Below the pieces are notes generated by a model, which was given only the letters and a program-made list of their open reading frames with translations, had not been told where the DNA came from and searched no databases. A DNA stretch of 64,000 nt from Io17-Chloro-G2 sp034428715 (GTDB lineage: Bacteria > Chloroflexota > Dehalococcoidia > Lucifugimonadales > UBA3495). The stretch lies in the NCBI GenBank assembly GCA_034428715.1, contig DAOUHE010000290.1:1-64000 (forward strand), in the 5' to 3' direction. Of the stretch, positions 1 through 7,814 are shown piece after piece. The position numbers and the translations under genes are program-made. Within the stretch, counting starts at the first letter, position 1; the number at the start of each line of letters is the position of its first letter.

Positions 1-2
1 TT

Positions 3-60
3 CTACTCCTCTGCAATGGCGTAATTCCTAAGGGTGCCAATGCCGCCGATTTCCATCTCT
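3..60 (-). pseudogene. Remnant of an FAH-family gene, last ~18 codons
   Basis: Read on the minus strand, this stretch encodes a tail ending GIGTLRNYAIAEE and a TAG stop. It closely matches the end of the intact FAH-family protein at 2338-3120, which ends GIGTLKNYVVAEE. Upstream of about position 60 the match is lost: the frame runs into residues unrelated to FAH proteins and then into the promoter region of the divergent NYN gene. Only the 3' end survives, so this is a relic. It is the first of three copies of this 3' end in the first 3 kb. Confidence 0.75.
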
Positions 61-87
61 GATCGACGGAAATTCGCAATAGGGGTA

Positions 88-116
88 TTGACAATATGTG
101 GGATGGTTGTTACATT
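88..116 (+). promoter_or_regulatory. Predicted sigma-70-type promoter of the NYN gene
   Basis: A perfect -35 hexamer TTGACA (88-93) is followed after 17 bases by TACATT (111-116), which matches the -10 consensus at four of six positions. Transcription would start near 123 and include the inverted repeat at 174-216. Confidence 0.5.
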
Positions 117-173
117 GAGAGACAGTATAGGCCCTGGTGTCCGTCGGTAACGGTGCACTCCAGGATAGTATGT

Positions 174-216
174 AAAGGTAAAGGCGGGATGGATTATCCA
201 TCCCGCCTTTACCTTT
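174..216 (+). promoter_or_regulatory. Perfect 20-bp inverted repeat in the 5' leader of the NYN gene
   Basis: Bases 174-193 are the exact reverse complement of 197-216, with only TTA (194-196) between them. In RNA this is a very stable 20-bp hairpin. It ends directly before the GGGAGGG ribosome-binding site (217-223) of the GTG start at 229. No U-run follows, so it is not a classical terminator. Its position suggests an RNA element controlling stability or translation of the downstream NYN-domain gene, or a small palindromic mobile repeat. Confidence 0.7.
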
Positions 217-228
217 GGGAGGGACTAA

Positions 229-777
229 GTGGCGGATAGAGTTGCGGTTTTCGTCGATGGAGCCTACTTGGATTACGTTCTTAGAGATGAGTTCAACAAT
301 AGCCAAATTGACTATCAAGCACTATCCAAGGAATTGGTAGGCGATTCAGATATTCTGAGAACTTATTATTATCATTGCCCGCCTTATCAAGGGAATCCAC
401 CTACCCCAGAAGAGCGGGAACGATACGCGAGACAGCGGAGATTCTTCACAGCGTTGGAACAGCTACCTAGATATACAGTCAGGCTTGGTCGTTTGGAGTT
501 TCGGGGTAACGATCCATCCGGCAAACCTCGGTTTGAGCAGAAACGAGTAGATATTTTGCTCGGGGTGGATTTGGTTCTACTAGCTGCGAAGCAATCTATT
601 AACGAAGCCATACTCGTGGCAGGGGACAGTGACTTTATCCCCGCAGTTAGTGTGGCGAAATCTGAAGGGATTTTAGTCAAACTCTATCATGGCGCTAGGC
701 CGCATGCGGACCTGAGGCAAGAAGCTGACGAACGAATACAGATTACCCAGAGTTTAATTGACAAGGTTCGACGCTAA
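229..777 (+). CDS. NYN domain protein (LabA/DUF88-type PIN-like ribonuclease)
   Basis: The 182-residue protein has the layout of the NYN branch of PIN-like metal-dependent RNases. It starts with FVDGAYLDYVLRDEF, giving catalytic Asp10. KRVDILLGVD follows (Asp108 and Asp114), then GDSDFIPAV (Asp133 and Asp135). These acidic residues are the ones that bind the active-site metal in the family. The GTG start is supported by GGGAGGG five bases upstream. The expected role is single-stranded RNA cleavage in the cytoplasm, but the target is unknown. It stands alone, with its own promoter and a 20-bp hairpin in its leader, and lies between two relics of an FAH gene 3' end, which suggests insertion there. 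Confidence 0.85.
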   Translation: MADRVAVFVDGAYLDYVLRDEFNNSQIDYQALSKELVGDSDILRTYYYHCPPYQGNPPTPEERERYARQRRFFTALEQLPRYTVRLGRLEFRGNDPSGKPRFEQKRVDILLGVDLVLLAAKQSINEAILVAGDSDFIPAVSVAKSEGILVKLYHGARPHADLRQEADERIQITQSLIDKVRR

Positions 778-808
778 GGTAACTATAAACTAGTACACTA
801 CCCAAATT

Positions 809-850
809 CGCCGAATCGGCTTTGGCCTTTCCTGTTGATCGGCGGTGTTT
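809..850 (+). terminator. Possible weak terminator after the NYN gene
   Basis: CGCCGA (809-814) pairs with TCGGCG (839-844) across a 24-base loop and is followed by GTGTTTTC. The stem is short and the loop long, so the call is tentative. Confidence 0.25.
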
Positions 851-883
851 TCATTTATAACTCCCAAAGGGATGGTAAGTTTA

Positions 884-1068
884 CTCCTCCGCCACCACTT
901 AGTTCCTCAAAACACAAATGCCGCTGATTTCCACCTCTACGGTGTCACCGGGGACCATGTCTCCGTCGGCACCTTGGGTGCCCATCCAGAGGACGTCGCC
1001 GGGGTATAGGGTGGCGTACTTGCTCAATTCGTGGATCCAAAGGGCGGGTCCCAATATCTGGCCGAACG
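884..1068 (-). pseudogene. Second remnant of the FAH-family gene 3' end
   Basis: On the minus strand this encodes about 60 residues including WIHELSKYATLYPGDVLWMG and ADGDMVPGDTVEVEISGI, nearly identical to the last third of the FAH-family protein at 2338-3120. The usual ending NYVVAEE is interrupted: the Tyr codon has become TAA, although the following VVAEE and terminal stop are still readable. The 5' side stops abruptly beside the stop codon of the flavin monooxygenase-like gene (1070). It is a fragment left by duplication or by insertion of the 1070-2242 gene. Confidence 0.85.
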
Positions 1069-1069
1069 G

Positions 1070-2242
1070 CTAGACGCCCCGCTCGGTTTCGAGGCCCAGG
1101 ACCACCCTTCCGTACTGGCTGCCGCCCAGGTCCATGATGAGTCCGTCGCGGTGGGACACGGCGTGGGCGTCCCGGTGGAACCGCTGGAGGGATTCCGAGT
1201 CGAATAGGGCGTGGCCTCCGCTCAGGTCGAACAGCCGGTTGACCGAGCGCAGGCAGAGTTGGGTGATGAACGCTTTATCCCGCCGGTATCTGGCGCGCTC
1301 CAGAGGGGAGAATGTCTCTCCAGCGTTTGCTTTTTCGAAAATCTCATGGATGTCGTGGTTCATGAACACCCGGGCGGCATCCACCTCCGCCGTGGCCTCG
1401 GATAGGCGAATATGGATGGCCGGTGATTCCGCGGTCTTGCCGGGTCCTGATGTCCCGATCAGGCGGGCGGTAAACTCGTCGATCATTCCCTGGGCGGTCC
1501 CGACCATCGGGGCCACCAAGTCCCATCCTAGCTGGACGGGGATCGGCATGCGATACAAGGCCTGGTGGTGTATCTCCCAGCCGGTCCAGTCACCGTCGCC
1601 GGCCGTTACCACGTTCAATACCCGGTGGGAAGGGACAAAGGCGTCCTCAACCACGATGTCCTTACTCCCGGTGCCTCGGAGCCCTGACACGAACCAGGTA
1701 TCGACGATCTGGTAATCCGGGCGTGGGACCAGGACCCAGGTGCGCTCGCCGATTCCCGCGGCGCCCAGTACCAACCAGCTCGCGGCATCGCAGCCGCTAG
1801 AGAACTCCCAGCGGCCCGTCAGACGATATCCGCCGCTTACGGGCTCCGTCTTGGAAGTACCCGGAGTCAGGGAGCTCGAGCACAGAACGTCCGCTCCCCC
1901 GGCGGATACCTCCTCCTGTGCCTGCAACGGCCAATAGCCCACCATTCCCGCGTTGGCCGCCCAGACCGAGTAGCACCAGGAGGCGGAGGGACAACCCCTC
2001 GCCAGCTCTTCCCCCACCTCAAAGACCAAGCCGTGGTCTAGACCCAGGCCGCCGAACCGTTTGGGGACTTCGATCCGATTCAGGCCTGTCGAAATAAAAT
2101 CTTGAACCGTTTCGTCGGGGATTCGGCGAAGCTCTTCGGAATGGGCCGCCCGCGCTTTGAGCGCCGGGACCATGGCGGACGCCCTTCGGAGCATCTCCGC
2201 AGAGGTCAAGATATCCCTACCAGCGCCCGTGTAAGCTGCCAT
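1070..2242 (-). CDS. Acyl-CoA dehydrogenase-fold flavoprotein, group D monooxygenase-like
   Basis: The 390-residue protein has the acyl-CoA dehydrogenase fold. The pattern fits flavin-dependent monooxygenase oxygenase components of the HsaA/DszC type better than true dehydrogenases. Visible marks are RWEFSSGC (144-151), GTGSKDIVVEDAFVPSHR (190-207) and a C-terminal SGGHALF...RFHRDAHAVSHRD segment (341-366) typical of this group. Such enzymes use reduced flavin delivered by a separate reductase to hydroxylate aromatic or alicyclic substrates; no reductase is adjacent. The ATG has GAGGAG six bases upstream. The gene sits between a truncated and an intact copy of an FAH gene, so it may belong to a ring-degradation operon. 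The substrate cannot be told from sequence. Confidence 0.8.
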   Translation of the reverse strand: MAAYTGAGRDILTSAEMLRRASAMVPALKARAAHSEELRRIPDETVQDFISTGLNRIEVPKRFGGLGLDHGLVFEVGEELARGCPSASWCYSVWAANAGMVGYWPLQAQEEVSAGGADVLCSSSLTPGTSKTEPVSGGYRLTGRWEFSSGCDAASWLVLGAAGIGERTWVLVPRPDYQIVDTWFVSGLRGTGSKDIVVEDAFVPSHRVLNVVTAGDGDWTGWEIHHQALYRMPIPVQLGWDLVAPMVGTAQGMIDEFTARLIGTSGPGKTAESPAIHIRLSEATAEVDAARVFMNHDIHEIFEKANAGETFSPLERARYRRDKAFITQLCLRSVNRLFDLSGGHALFDSESLQRFHRDAHAVSHRDGLIMDLGGSQYGRVVLGLETERGV

Positions 2243-2337
2243 TTAAACTCCTCGAATTGGTCCCACCTGCCTTGACCAGATCTCTACCCATACAGCGGGT
2301 AGAAAGCCCGTTAATATGATCTTGATGTTTACTCCCC

Positions 2338-3120
2338 TTACTCCTCCGCCACCACGTAGTTCTTCAACGTCCCGATGCCGCTGATCTCCACTTCTATCGT
2401 GTCGCCGGGGACCATGTCGCCGTCGGCTCCTTGGGTGCCCATCCAGAGGACGTCACCGGAGTGGAGGGTGGCGTACTTGCTCAGCTCGTGGATCCAGGTG
2501 GCGGCGTCCCAGATCTGGTCGGCCGAGGAGAAGTCCTCCCAAACGTCGCCGTTGTGGCGGACGGTTATGTGTAAGCTCTTGGGGTCGAGGCCAGTGACGA
2601 TCCACGGGCCCATGGGCTTCCAGGTGTCGCAGTTCTTGCCCCGGAACATGGTGCGGTCGGCCTGTTGCCAGGTGCGCTGGCTGATGTCGTTGCCGATGGT
2701 GTAGCCGAAAACGCAGCCGATGGCCTCGTCGACGGACACGTTGCGCGCCTTCTTTCCCATGACCACCGCCAACTGGCCTTCGGGCTGCACCGCCCCCGAG
2801 CACTCTTTAGGGACCACGATGTTTTCCTCGGAACCGATGATGGCATGGACCGAGCGGTAGTTGGGAGACGGCCGGTCCGGATAACTGGGCGGCGAGCCCC
2901 GCCGGGCGGCCATGCCGTCCACGTGGCCCCGGTAGTTGGGCCCGGCGGCGTACAACATGCCGGGGATTACTGGCGCCAGCAGCTTCACCTGGCCTAGCTG
3001 GAATGTGGTTGACGTGACGGTGTGCTGGCCGAATGGGCTGCCATCGACCTTGGTCACCGTTTCTCCATCGACGATACCGTAGCTGGCAGTCTGGTTTATT
3101 TCATAGCGGCACCAAATCAT
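2338..3120 (-). CDS. Fumarylacetoacetate hydrolase (FAH) family protein
   Basis: This 260-residue protein is a compact FAH-family enzyme, a fold used for C-C bond hydrolysis, decarboxylation or isomerisation of diketo acids in catabolic pathways. The core is recognisable: PEGQLAVVMG (113-122), GYTIGNDIS (139-147) and GKNCDTWKPMGPW (161-173). Family members bind a divalent metal through an E-x-E pair and a later Asp. Here the pair reads E114-G-Q116, so one expected Glu is Gln, while Asp145 is kept. The ATG has AAAGGAG seven bases before it. Two degraded copies of the 3' end lie downstream. The substrate is unknown, and the changed ligand leaves activity uncertain. Confidence 0.88.
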   Translation of the reverse strand: MIWCRYEINQTASYGIVDGETVTKVDGSPFGQHTVTSTTFQLGQVKLLAPVIPGMLYAAGPNYRGHVDGMAARRGSPPSYPDRPSPNYRSVHAIIGSEENIVVPKECSGAVQPEGQLAVVMGKKARNVSVDEAIGCVFGYTIGNDISQRTWQQADRTMFRGKNCDTWKPMGPWIVTGLDPKSLHITVRHNGDVWEDFSSADQIWDAATWIHELSKYATLHSGDVLWMGTQGADGDMVPGDTIEVEISGIGTLKNYVVAEE

Positions 3121-3182
3121 TACAAGGCTCCTTTTATGCGATTACTTGGTTGCGATTTACGCGGTTGTTGGTTGATGGTGGA

Positions 3183-3219
3183 GAAAATCCCCCAACCGCC
3201 TTTGCGAAAGGGCGCTTTG
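3183..3219 (+). repeat. Dispersed repeat family R1, copy 1
   Basis: The core reads AATCCCCCAAC..CCTTTGCGAAAG. The same unit occurs inverted at 3385-3424 and 4128-4162. It contains a short self-complementary CTTTGCGAAAG and resembles small REP-like elements. Confidence 0.7.
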
Positions 3220-3328
3220 ATTGTCACAAAAATGCCTCGCTGTCGGTCCAGTTCCCTTGAGCCGCGCTAAAGCTTTGGGGAGTTTTACAGATGGAACAGC
3301 CCTATTGATCAACGAGCACCCCCTCCCC

Positions 3329-3361
3329 AGATTCTTCGTCACTTCGTTCCTCAGAATGACA
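3329..3361 (-). repeat. Dispersed repeat family R2, copy 1
   Basis: On the minus strand the unit begins TGTCATTCTGAGGAACGAAG and ends GACGAAGAATCT. Related copies are at 5333-5366, about 8232-8252, 31973-32011 and 38026-38065. Confidence 0.75.
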
Positions 3362-3384
3362 ATGTCGAACTAGACCCTGAGTTA

Positions 3385-3424
3385 AAAAGCCCCACTTTCG
3401 CAAAGGGGGGTTGGGGGAATTTCC
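3385..3424 (-). repeat. Dispersed repeat family R1, copy 2
   Basis: This is the reverse complement of the R1 unit, lying just past the 3' end of the broken dehydrogenase gene and in the same orientation as copy 3 on its other side. Confidence 0.7.
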
Positions 3425-3443
3425 GTCCCCTCGCCTCCCAACC

Positions 3444-4023
3444 CTACTCCGGAAAGCCCAGCGACTCGGGCTCGCTGCCGCCAAGCACCTTGCCTATGTT
3501 GTAGAAGGCGAAGGTGGCGGCGCGCTGGGTTGACTCTTCGCCGTGGCCGGCCATGTGGGGCGTGATGACCGCGTTGTCAAGATCGAACAGCGGGTTGTCC
3601 CTGGGCGTGGGCTCCTCCTCCAAAACGTCCAAACCAGCGGCGGCGACGCTTCATGGTGATGTCGTACTGCCGCCAGAGCCTGGTGCTGAGGCTGATCATC
3701 ATGGCGATGGTGTGCTCGGACACGGCTATGGCGTTGGCGCCACCGTTGTTGGCCACCGGAATTCCCATCTCCAGAATGGAAGCCAGGTCCAACTGGTCGT
3801 ATCCGGCGCTGAGGGTCTGCACCAATTTGACGTTGGTGCATTGGCTGAGTACGTCGTTGGAGACGTTGGAGGAAATGATGGCGTCAACGTCGCGGCACAA
3901 GGCCACCTTGTCGGCATCGGACAGGCTGGGGTCCACCAAAACCAACTCCACCCCATCGGGAGCTTGCTCCGCCATGAAGTCGGCCCGGCTGCCCGAGGGG
4001 CTGAAAAACGCTATTTTCAGCAT
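3444..4023 (-). pseudogene. D-2-hydroxyacid dehydrogenase with its NAD-binding core deleted
   Basis: The 5' part (from 4023) encodes the start of a D-isomer-specific 2-hydroxyacid dehydrogenase through to DITMKR, including LVQTLSAGYDQLDL and NNGGANAIAVSEH. The next recognisable residues, AAAGLDVLEEEPTPRDNP and ITPHMAGHGEES, belong to the far C-terminal part and lie in another frame. The junction is near 3640-3655. The Rossmann NAD-binding domain and the catalytic Arg and Glu region are absent, so the gene cannot make an active enzyme. The ATG at 4023 is chosen because AGGAGGG lies seven bases upstream. Direct copies of repeat R1 flank the gene at 3385 and 4128. Confidence 0.85.
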
Positions 4024-4127
4024 GGGTCCACCCTCCTGAATATCGTCCAGACACAATCACGGCAATTATAGCTTTGGGCAGCGGCTTGTCAAAAGAATGA
4101 TTCGGGATTAGAGGAATTCGCCATTAA

Positions 4128-4162
4128 TAGCCCCATTTCGTAAAGGCAGTTGGGGGATTTCA
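4128..4162 (-). repeat. Dispersed repeat family R1, copy 3
   Basis: The unit reads GCCCCATTTCGTAAAGGCAG followed by TTGGGGGATTTCAC, in the same orientation as copy 2. It lies upstream of the broken dehydrogenase gene. Confidence 0.65.
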
Positions 4163-4286
4163 CCCGTCATTAGTAAACCCGGCCATGTGTTTACGGTTGA
4201 CCATCACAGGCACGTGTGCTGTAATTTCCTTTTGCGCCTGCGCTTTTAGAGGGCAGGGTATATCGTGCCAGTGATGGGAGGCCAGA

Positions 4287-5297
4287 ATGAAGTTACTAAC
4301 CTATGACACCGAAAGTGGACCACATTGCGGAGTCCTGCACAATAACGATGTGGTCGATGTCAGCGCCCTGATCGGGGCCACGCAAGCCTTGCCCGACGTG
4401 CGAGCCCTGTTGGAATTGAGCGATTTTCCCATCGATAGGGTCAGGGACGCCCTGGCCAATAATGTCACGGCGCCGCGTGTTCCTTTGGCGGATGTCACCT
4501 TGCGTTCTCCGATCCTCCAACCACCCACGGTGCGTGATTTTATCGTTTACGAAGAACATGCCAGCAGCCAGGGCACCCGGCAACCCCATGAAGTCTGGTA
4601 CCGGATGCCGGTCTTCTACTTCTCGAATCCCCTGTGTATCTATGGGACGGACGCCCAGATCCCATATCCCTCGGCGTCCCAGCAATACGACTATGAGCTT
4701 GAGATCGGCTGTGTCATCGGCCGGGAGGGGAGCAACGTTGCGGCCGCGGATGCACTGGACTATGTCGCCGGCTTCACCATATTCAACGACTGGAGCGCCC
4801 GGGACCTGCAGGGGGATGAAATGGCTTTTGGCCTTGGGCCGGCCAAGGGAAAGGACACCGCCTCGTCATTGGGGCCATGGCTGGTTACGATGGACGAAAT
4901 GGCCCCTTACCTCAAGGAAGGAAGGCTGCACCTGAAGTGTGAGGTCAAGGTCAACGGGGCCTCTTGGTTAAGTAATGGTGCTGCCCAAGACGCCTACTAC
5001 ACCTTCGGAGATATGATTGAGCGGGCTTCCAAGGACAGCCGCATAGTCCCGGGAGACGTGATCGGAAGCGGGACCGTCGGAGGCGGCTCGATCAGGGAAG
5101 CGATCCGCAAGGGCTATGAAAAAGCCAGGTTTCTGGAACCAGGGGATGTCGTCGAGCATCACGTGGAAGGGATCGGCGTGCTCCGGGGTATCATTGGTCC
5201 TAACAATAACGTGGATGAAGATTACCGATTCCAGGTAAAGAGCCTGGCGCCAATCCCCGAGCTGGGTACCGCAAAGGACTACAAGTATCAGCGTTGA
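4287..5297 (+). CDS. FAH-family hydrolase, long form
   Basis: At 336 residues this is a full-length member of the fumarylacetoacetate hydrolase family with an N-terminal cap region. The expected metal ligands are all visible: E137-L-E139 in YDYELEIG, and Asp168 in FNDWSARDLQ. GKDTASSLGPW (188-198) provides the conserved Lys of the active site, and RDFIVYEEHA (83-92) supplies the family's Glu-His pair. The protein should be an active metal-dependent enzyme acting on a beta-diketo acid or related intermediate of aromatic or sugar-acid breakdown. GGGAGG precedes the ATG. It differs clearly from the shorter protein at 2338-3120 and is not a copy of it. No operon partner is present on its strand. 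Confidence 0.9.
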   Translation: MKLLTYDTESGPHCGVLHNNDVVDVSALIGATQALPDVRALLELSDFPIDRVRDALANNVTAPRVPLADVTLRSPILQPPTVRDFIVYEEHASSQGTRQPHEVWYRMPVFYFSNPLCIYGTDAQIPYPSASQQYDYELEIGCVIGREGSNVAAADALDYVAGFTIFNDWSARDLQGDEMAFGLGPAKGKDTASSLGPWLVTMDEMAPYLKEGRLHLKCEVKVNGASWLSNGAAQDAYYTFGDMIERASKDSRIVPGDVIGSGTVGGGSIREAIRKGYEKARFLEPGDVVEHHVEGIGVLRGIIGPNNNVDEDYRFQVKSLAPIPELGTAKDYKYQR

Positions 5298-5332
5298 CCG
5301 TCTCGCCCATGGTAGAGGTCTTGCCTCAAAAT

Positions 5333-5447
5333 TGTCATTCTGAGGAGCGTAGCGACTGAAGAATCTAAATTCATGAGTGCAGCGCCCCAATTGGCTAACC
5401 TAAGCTCATGATTTTAGACACCTCGTTGCACTCGGGGTGACATGTTG
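5333..5447. repeat. Dispersed repeat family R2, inverted pair
   Basis: Bases 5333-5366 are a good R2 copy (TGTCATTCTGAGGAGCGTAG through GAAGAATCT). A more diverged inverted half follows at about 5412-5447 (CACCTCGTTGCACTCGGGGT then GACAT). Together they form a small inverted pair between an FAH gene and the HerA operon. Confidence 0.6.
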
Positions 5448-5481
5448 TGGAGGCTTTCGAGGCAAAGCCCATGGGAGGCCA

Positions 5482-7188
5482 TTAAAATAGCTCCGAGATC
5501 TCCCGGTCAAGCTGATCATCGGCCGTTTCCATCTGGCCATCGTCGCCCTTCTTGCGGGTTCGGCCCGGCAACCGGCTGAGGGATTCGTATGATTCAGCCG
5601 ACCCGTATTCCCTGGTGTGGATCACCAGGGGCATGGGAAGGGCATGGCCGAAGATCAGGGCCTGCTGTTTAGCCTCTAACCGGGTCAAAACACCCCGAAG
5701 CTGGCGGCTGCCGGAAGTGCCCTGGAGCACGGCGTCTATGTCCCGGTCATTGTCCAAAAGGCAGGTCAAGCGCGTCCCCACCTGGCTCATGACTTCGGAG
5801 TCGATGGCGCTGGGGCGTTGGTCGATGACCATCAAAGTGACGTTGTATTTGCGCAGCTCGCGGGCAATGGTGCCGAATATGGTCTGGGAAGCCACGGCGG
5901 GGTCCAGGAATTTGTGGGCTTCTTCGATAACTATCACCAAGGGCCGAGGGTCTTTGCCGGACCCACCTTCAAAGGAATCTTTCAGAAACACGTACCGGTC
6001 GTGGATGCGCCGGGTCAGCAGATTGCTGGCCAGGATATAGGCCATCAGGTCGTTGCCGTAGCGGCCAAATTCTAACACTACGTGCTGGCCACGTTCTAAG
6101 TGTTCGATGATGGTCCTTGCGGCGTCGTGGTCCGTTTTTTCGACCAGGAATTCAAGCCGTTTCAAGCGATTCAGCCGGTTATACAGCGCTCCCAAAGCGT
6201 TGGGCTGCACCTGGATTTTATCCGCTAGCTCTACCAGGGCACTTCGGTCCTCTACATCAAGGAACTGCCTAAGCCAATTTGGTTGGCCGAAATACTGCTG
6301 CAGATTATAGGCAGATGACGCCGCGACTTCGGACAGGTTCAAAGTCTCCCGCAGTAACTCCACGTCTTCAGGTTCGATTTCGCTATAACCTATGCGTACC
6401 ACCTCGTCTGTGGACACTTTGCGCGTAATGGCGTGCTGCGGATCCAGCGTGAACGTCGATACTCTGGAAGAAAACAACTGCTTAAGGCCCTTGGTAAATC
6501 GGTTATTTTCTGAATCATATACTCCCCAACCGTACTCGCTGTGCATGTCGAAGATTAGAGAAGAAGCCCGGCCGCCTTGCAGAATGCCTACCAGAAGGAG
6601 GCGGGTCAGGAATGTTTTTCCGGTGCCGCTCTTGCCGAATACGCCGATGGAACGTTTGACCAATTCATCCAGGTCCAGGCAAACCTTGGTTTCCATGTCC
6701 AGGGGGCTGCCGATCCAGAAGTGGCGTTCGTCCTCGGCTCCAAAAACCGTGGCCACGTCGTCGTCCGAGGCGGCAAAGGCTTTGGAGAAATGGGGCGGGA
6801 TGGTCTTGGCCGCAACCGGCGGTTGAGAATCACCCCGGACGGCTGGCAAGATCAATTGGGGCAGCACTGTGATGGTCCCGTAGGCCACCGAGCCCGCCAT
6901 AACCTGAGCGATGAACGGGTCGTCTACCGGCGGAGGGTTCTGCTTCAGGCGTGGATCGGAGCTGCCCAGGGCAATCTCGGTCAGTGTGCCAAAGAAGCGG
7001 CCACGGTTTCCCTGGATGGTTACGAAGGTGCCCACCTTCAGGTCTTCCACCGAGGTCTGGGAGTTCAAGCGAACTTCGACACCATTGGTCAACGACCCAT
7101 CGACCACCATGCCCAACGAAGCGCCGGCAACCAATTGTGGATAGCCGGAATCAGGCATTTCTTGGTTTGAACCAAAGCCATTGGTCAT
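5482..7188 (-). CDS. HerA-type hexameric ATPase with N-terminal HAS barrel
   Basis: This 568-residue protein has the HerA/FtsK-superfamily layout. An N-terminal beta-barrel (about 20-110) precedes the ATPase domain with Walker A GVFGKSGTGKT (182-192) and Walker B PLVIVIEEAHKF (416-427). An arginine-containing DQRPSAID segment (456-463) follows. HerA proteins are DNA-pumping hexamers that usually work with the nuclease NurA in end resection; no NurA is nearby. I place the start at the ATG at 7188, which overlaps the stop of the upstream gene as ATGA, rather than at an in-frame ATG 24 codons earlier inside that gene. The overlap implies translational coupling and a shared function with the upstream barrel protein. 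Confidence 0.88.
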   Translation of the reverse strand: MTNGFGSNQEMPDSGYPQLVAGASLGMVVDGSLTNGVEVRLNSQTSVEDLKVGTFVTIQGNRGRFFGTLTEIALGSSDPRLKQNPPPVDDPFIAQVMAGSVAYGTITVLPQLILPAVRGDSQPPVAAKTIPPHFSKAFAASDDDVATVFGAEDERHFWIGSPLDMETKVCLDLDELVKRSIGVFGKSGTGKTFLTRLLLVGILQGGRASSLIFDMHSEYGWGVYDSENNRFTKGLKQLFSSRVSTFTLDPQHAITRKVSTDEVVRIGYSEIEPEDVELLRETLNLSEVAASSAYNLQQYFGQPNWLRQFLDVEDRSALVELADKIQVQPNALGALYNRLNRLKRLEFLVEKTDHDAARTIIEHLERGQHVVLEFGRYGNDLMAYILASNLLTRRIHDRYVFLKDSFEGGSGKDPRPLVIVIEEAHKFLDPAVASQTIFGTIARELRKYNVTLMVIDQRPSAIDSEVMSQVGTRLTCLLDNDRDIDAVLQGTSGSRQLRGVLTRLEAKQQALIFGHALPMPLVIHTREYGSAESYESLSRLPGRTRKKGDDGQMETADDQLDREISELF

Positions 7189-7793
7189 GGCCTTACCGTC
7201 CTCAATATGGCGTTGAGCCGTGGCAGGTCTCCCGCCAGTTCCCCAGCCAGGTCTTTGCACGCCCGCAGGAGGAAGGCTTGACTTTCATCATACGACGCGG
7301 CCGCTTCCCGCAGACACGCCCCCACCACCTGGTCGGCGACGGGGATGCCCGATGACAACAGCAACCCGATCCAGCCGGAGTGGCTGGCCAGGCGCATCAC
7401 CTCTTCCGATGAACAGGCGTGGACAAAGGCGTGGACCCGGGGAGGCAAGGGAGGCAGAACTGGTACCTGAGCGCCCTGGTCCTGGTGACCGACGATGACC
7501 ACCTCGAAACGGGAGGTAAGCAGGCGCTCCAACTGGGGATTGTTGCGGAAAATCTCTTCTTCGGTTGCGGCTGATTCTCCCCGGGCTAGAACCGGCCGGG
7601 TGGCGTCCAGAGGCTCGGTGGTTACCCGGTAGACGACACCGTGAACGGCCGGGCCGCCGGCGCGGACAAAGGAGCCCAGGGGAGGCGCATCATAAAGCCT
7701 GTAGCATTGGGCGGTAAAGGACGTGGAGTTGGCCTCCACCACTTCCCCCACCCGCCGGGACTCCTGGGTTCCGCCGTTATTCATGGCGGTCAT
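7185..7793 (-). CDS. HAS-barrel-like protein, putative HerA partner
   Basis: This 202-residue protein begins with a segment (about 14-65: GEVVEANSTSFTAQCYRLYD, then SFVRAGGPAVHGVVYRV) that resembles the HAS barrel found at the N-terminus of HerA ATPases. The rest is helical, with no catalytic motif I recognise. Its stop codon overlaps the start of the HerA-like gene as ATGA, so the two are translated together. A role as loading or adaptor subunit of the HerA hexamer is an inference from the shared barrel and gene coupling. Two in-frame ATGs, three codons apart, could both start it. Confidence 0.6.
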   Translation of the reverse strand: MTAMNNGGTQESRRVGEVVEANSTSFTAQCYRLYDAPPLGSFVRAGGPAVHGVVYRVTTEPLDATRPVLARGESAATEEEIFRNNPQLERLLTSRFEVVIVGHQDQGAQVPVLPPLPPRVHAFVHACSSEEVMRLASHSGWIGLLLSSGIPVADQVVGACLREAAASYDESQAFLLRACKDLAGELAGDLPRLNAILRTVRP

Positions 7794-7814
7794 TGCTCAG
7801 TTACAGCCCCGGTC

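Larger units (their letters stand above)
3121..3443. other. Gene-free stretch with dispersed repeats
   Basis: No convincing coding sequence is present. The stretch contains two copies of one short repeat family (3183-3219 and 3385-3424, opposite orientations) and one copy of a second family (3329-3361). Short ORFs here only translate the repeats. Confidence 0.7.

Noticed and set aside
28..318. A 96-codon minus-strand ORF overlapping the NYN start
   Set aside because: No homology, and it runs across the promoter and hairpin region.
3302..3484. A 60-codon ORF with CHSEERSDEES-like residues
   Set aside because: It is a translation of repeat R2, a well-known artefact of this sort of repeat.
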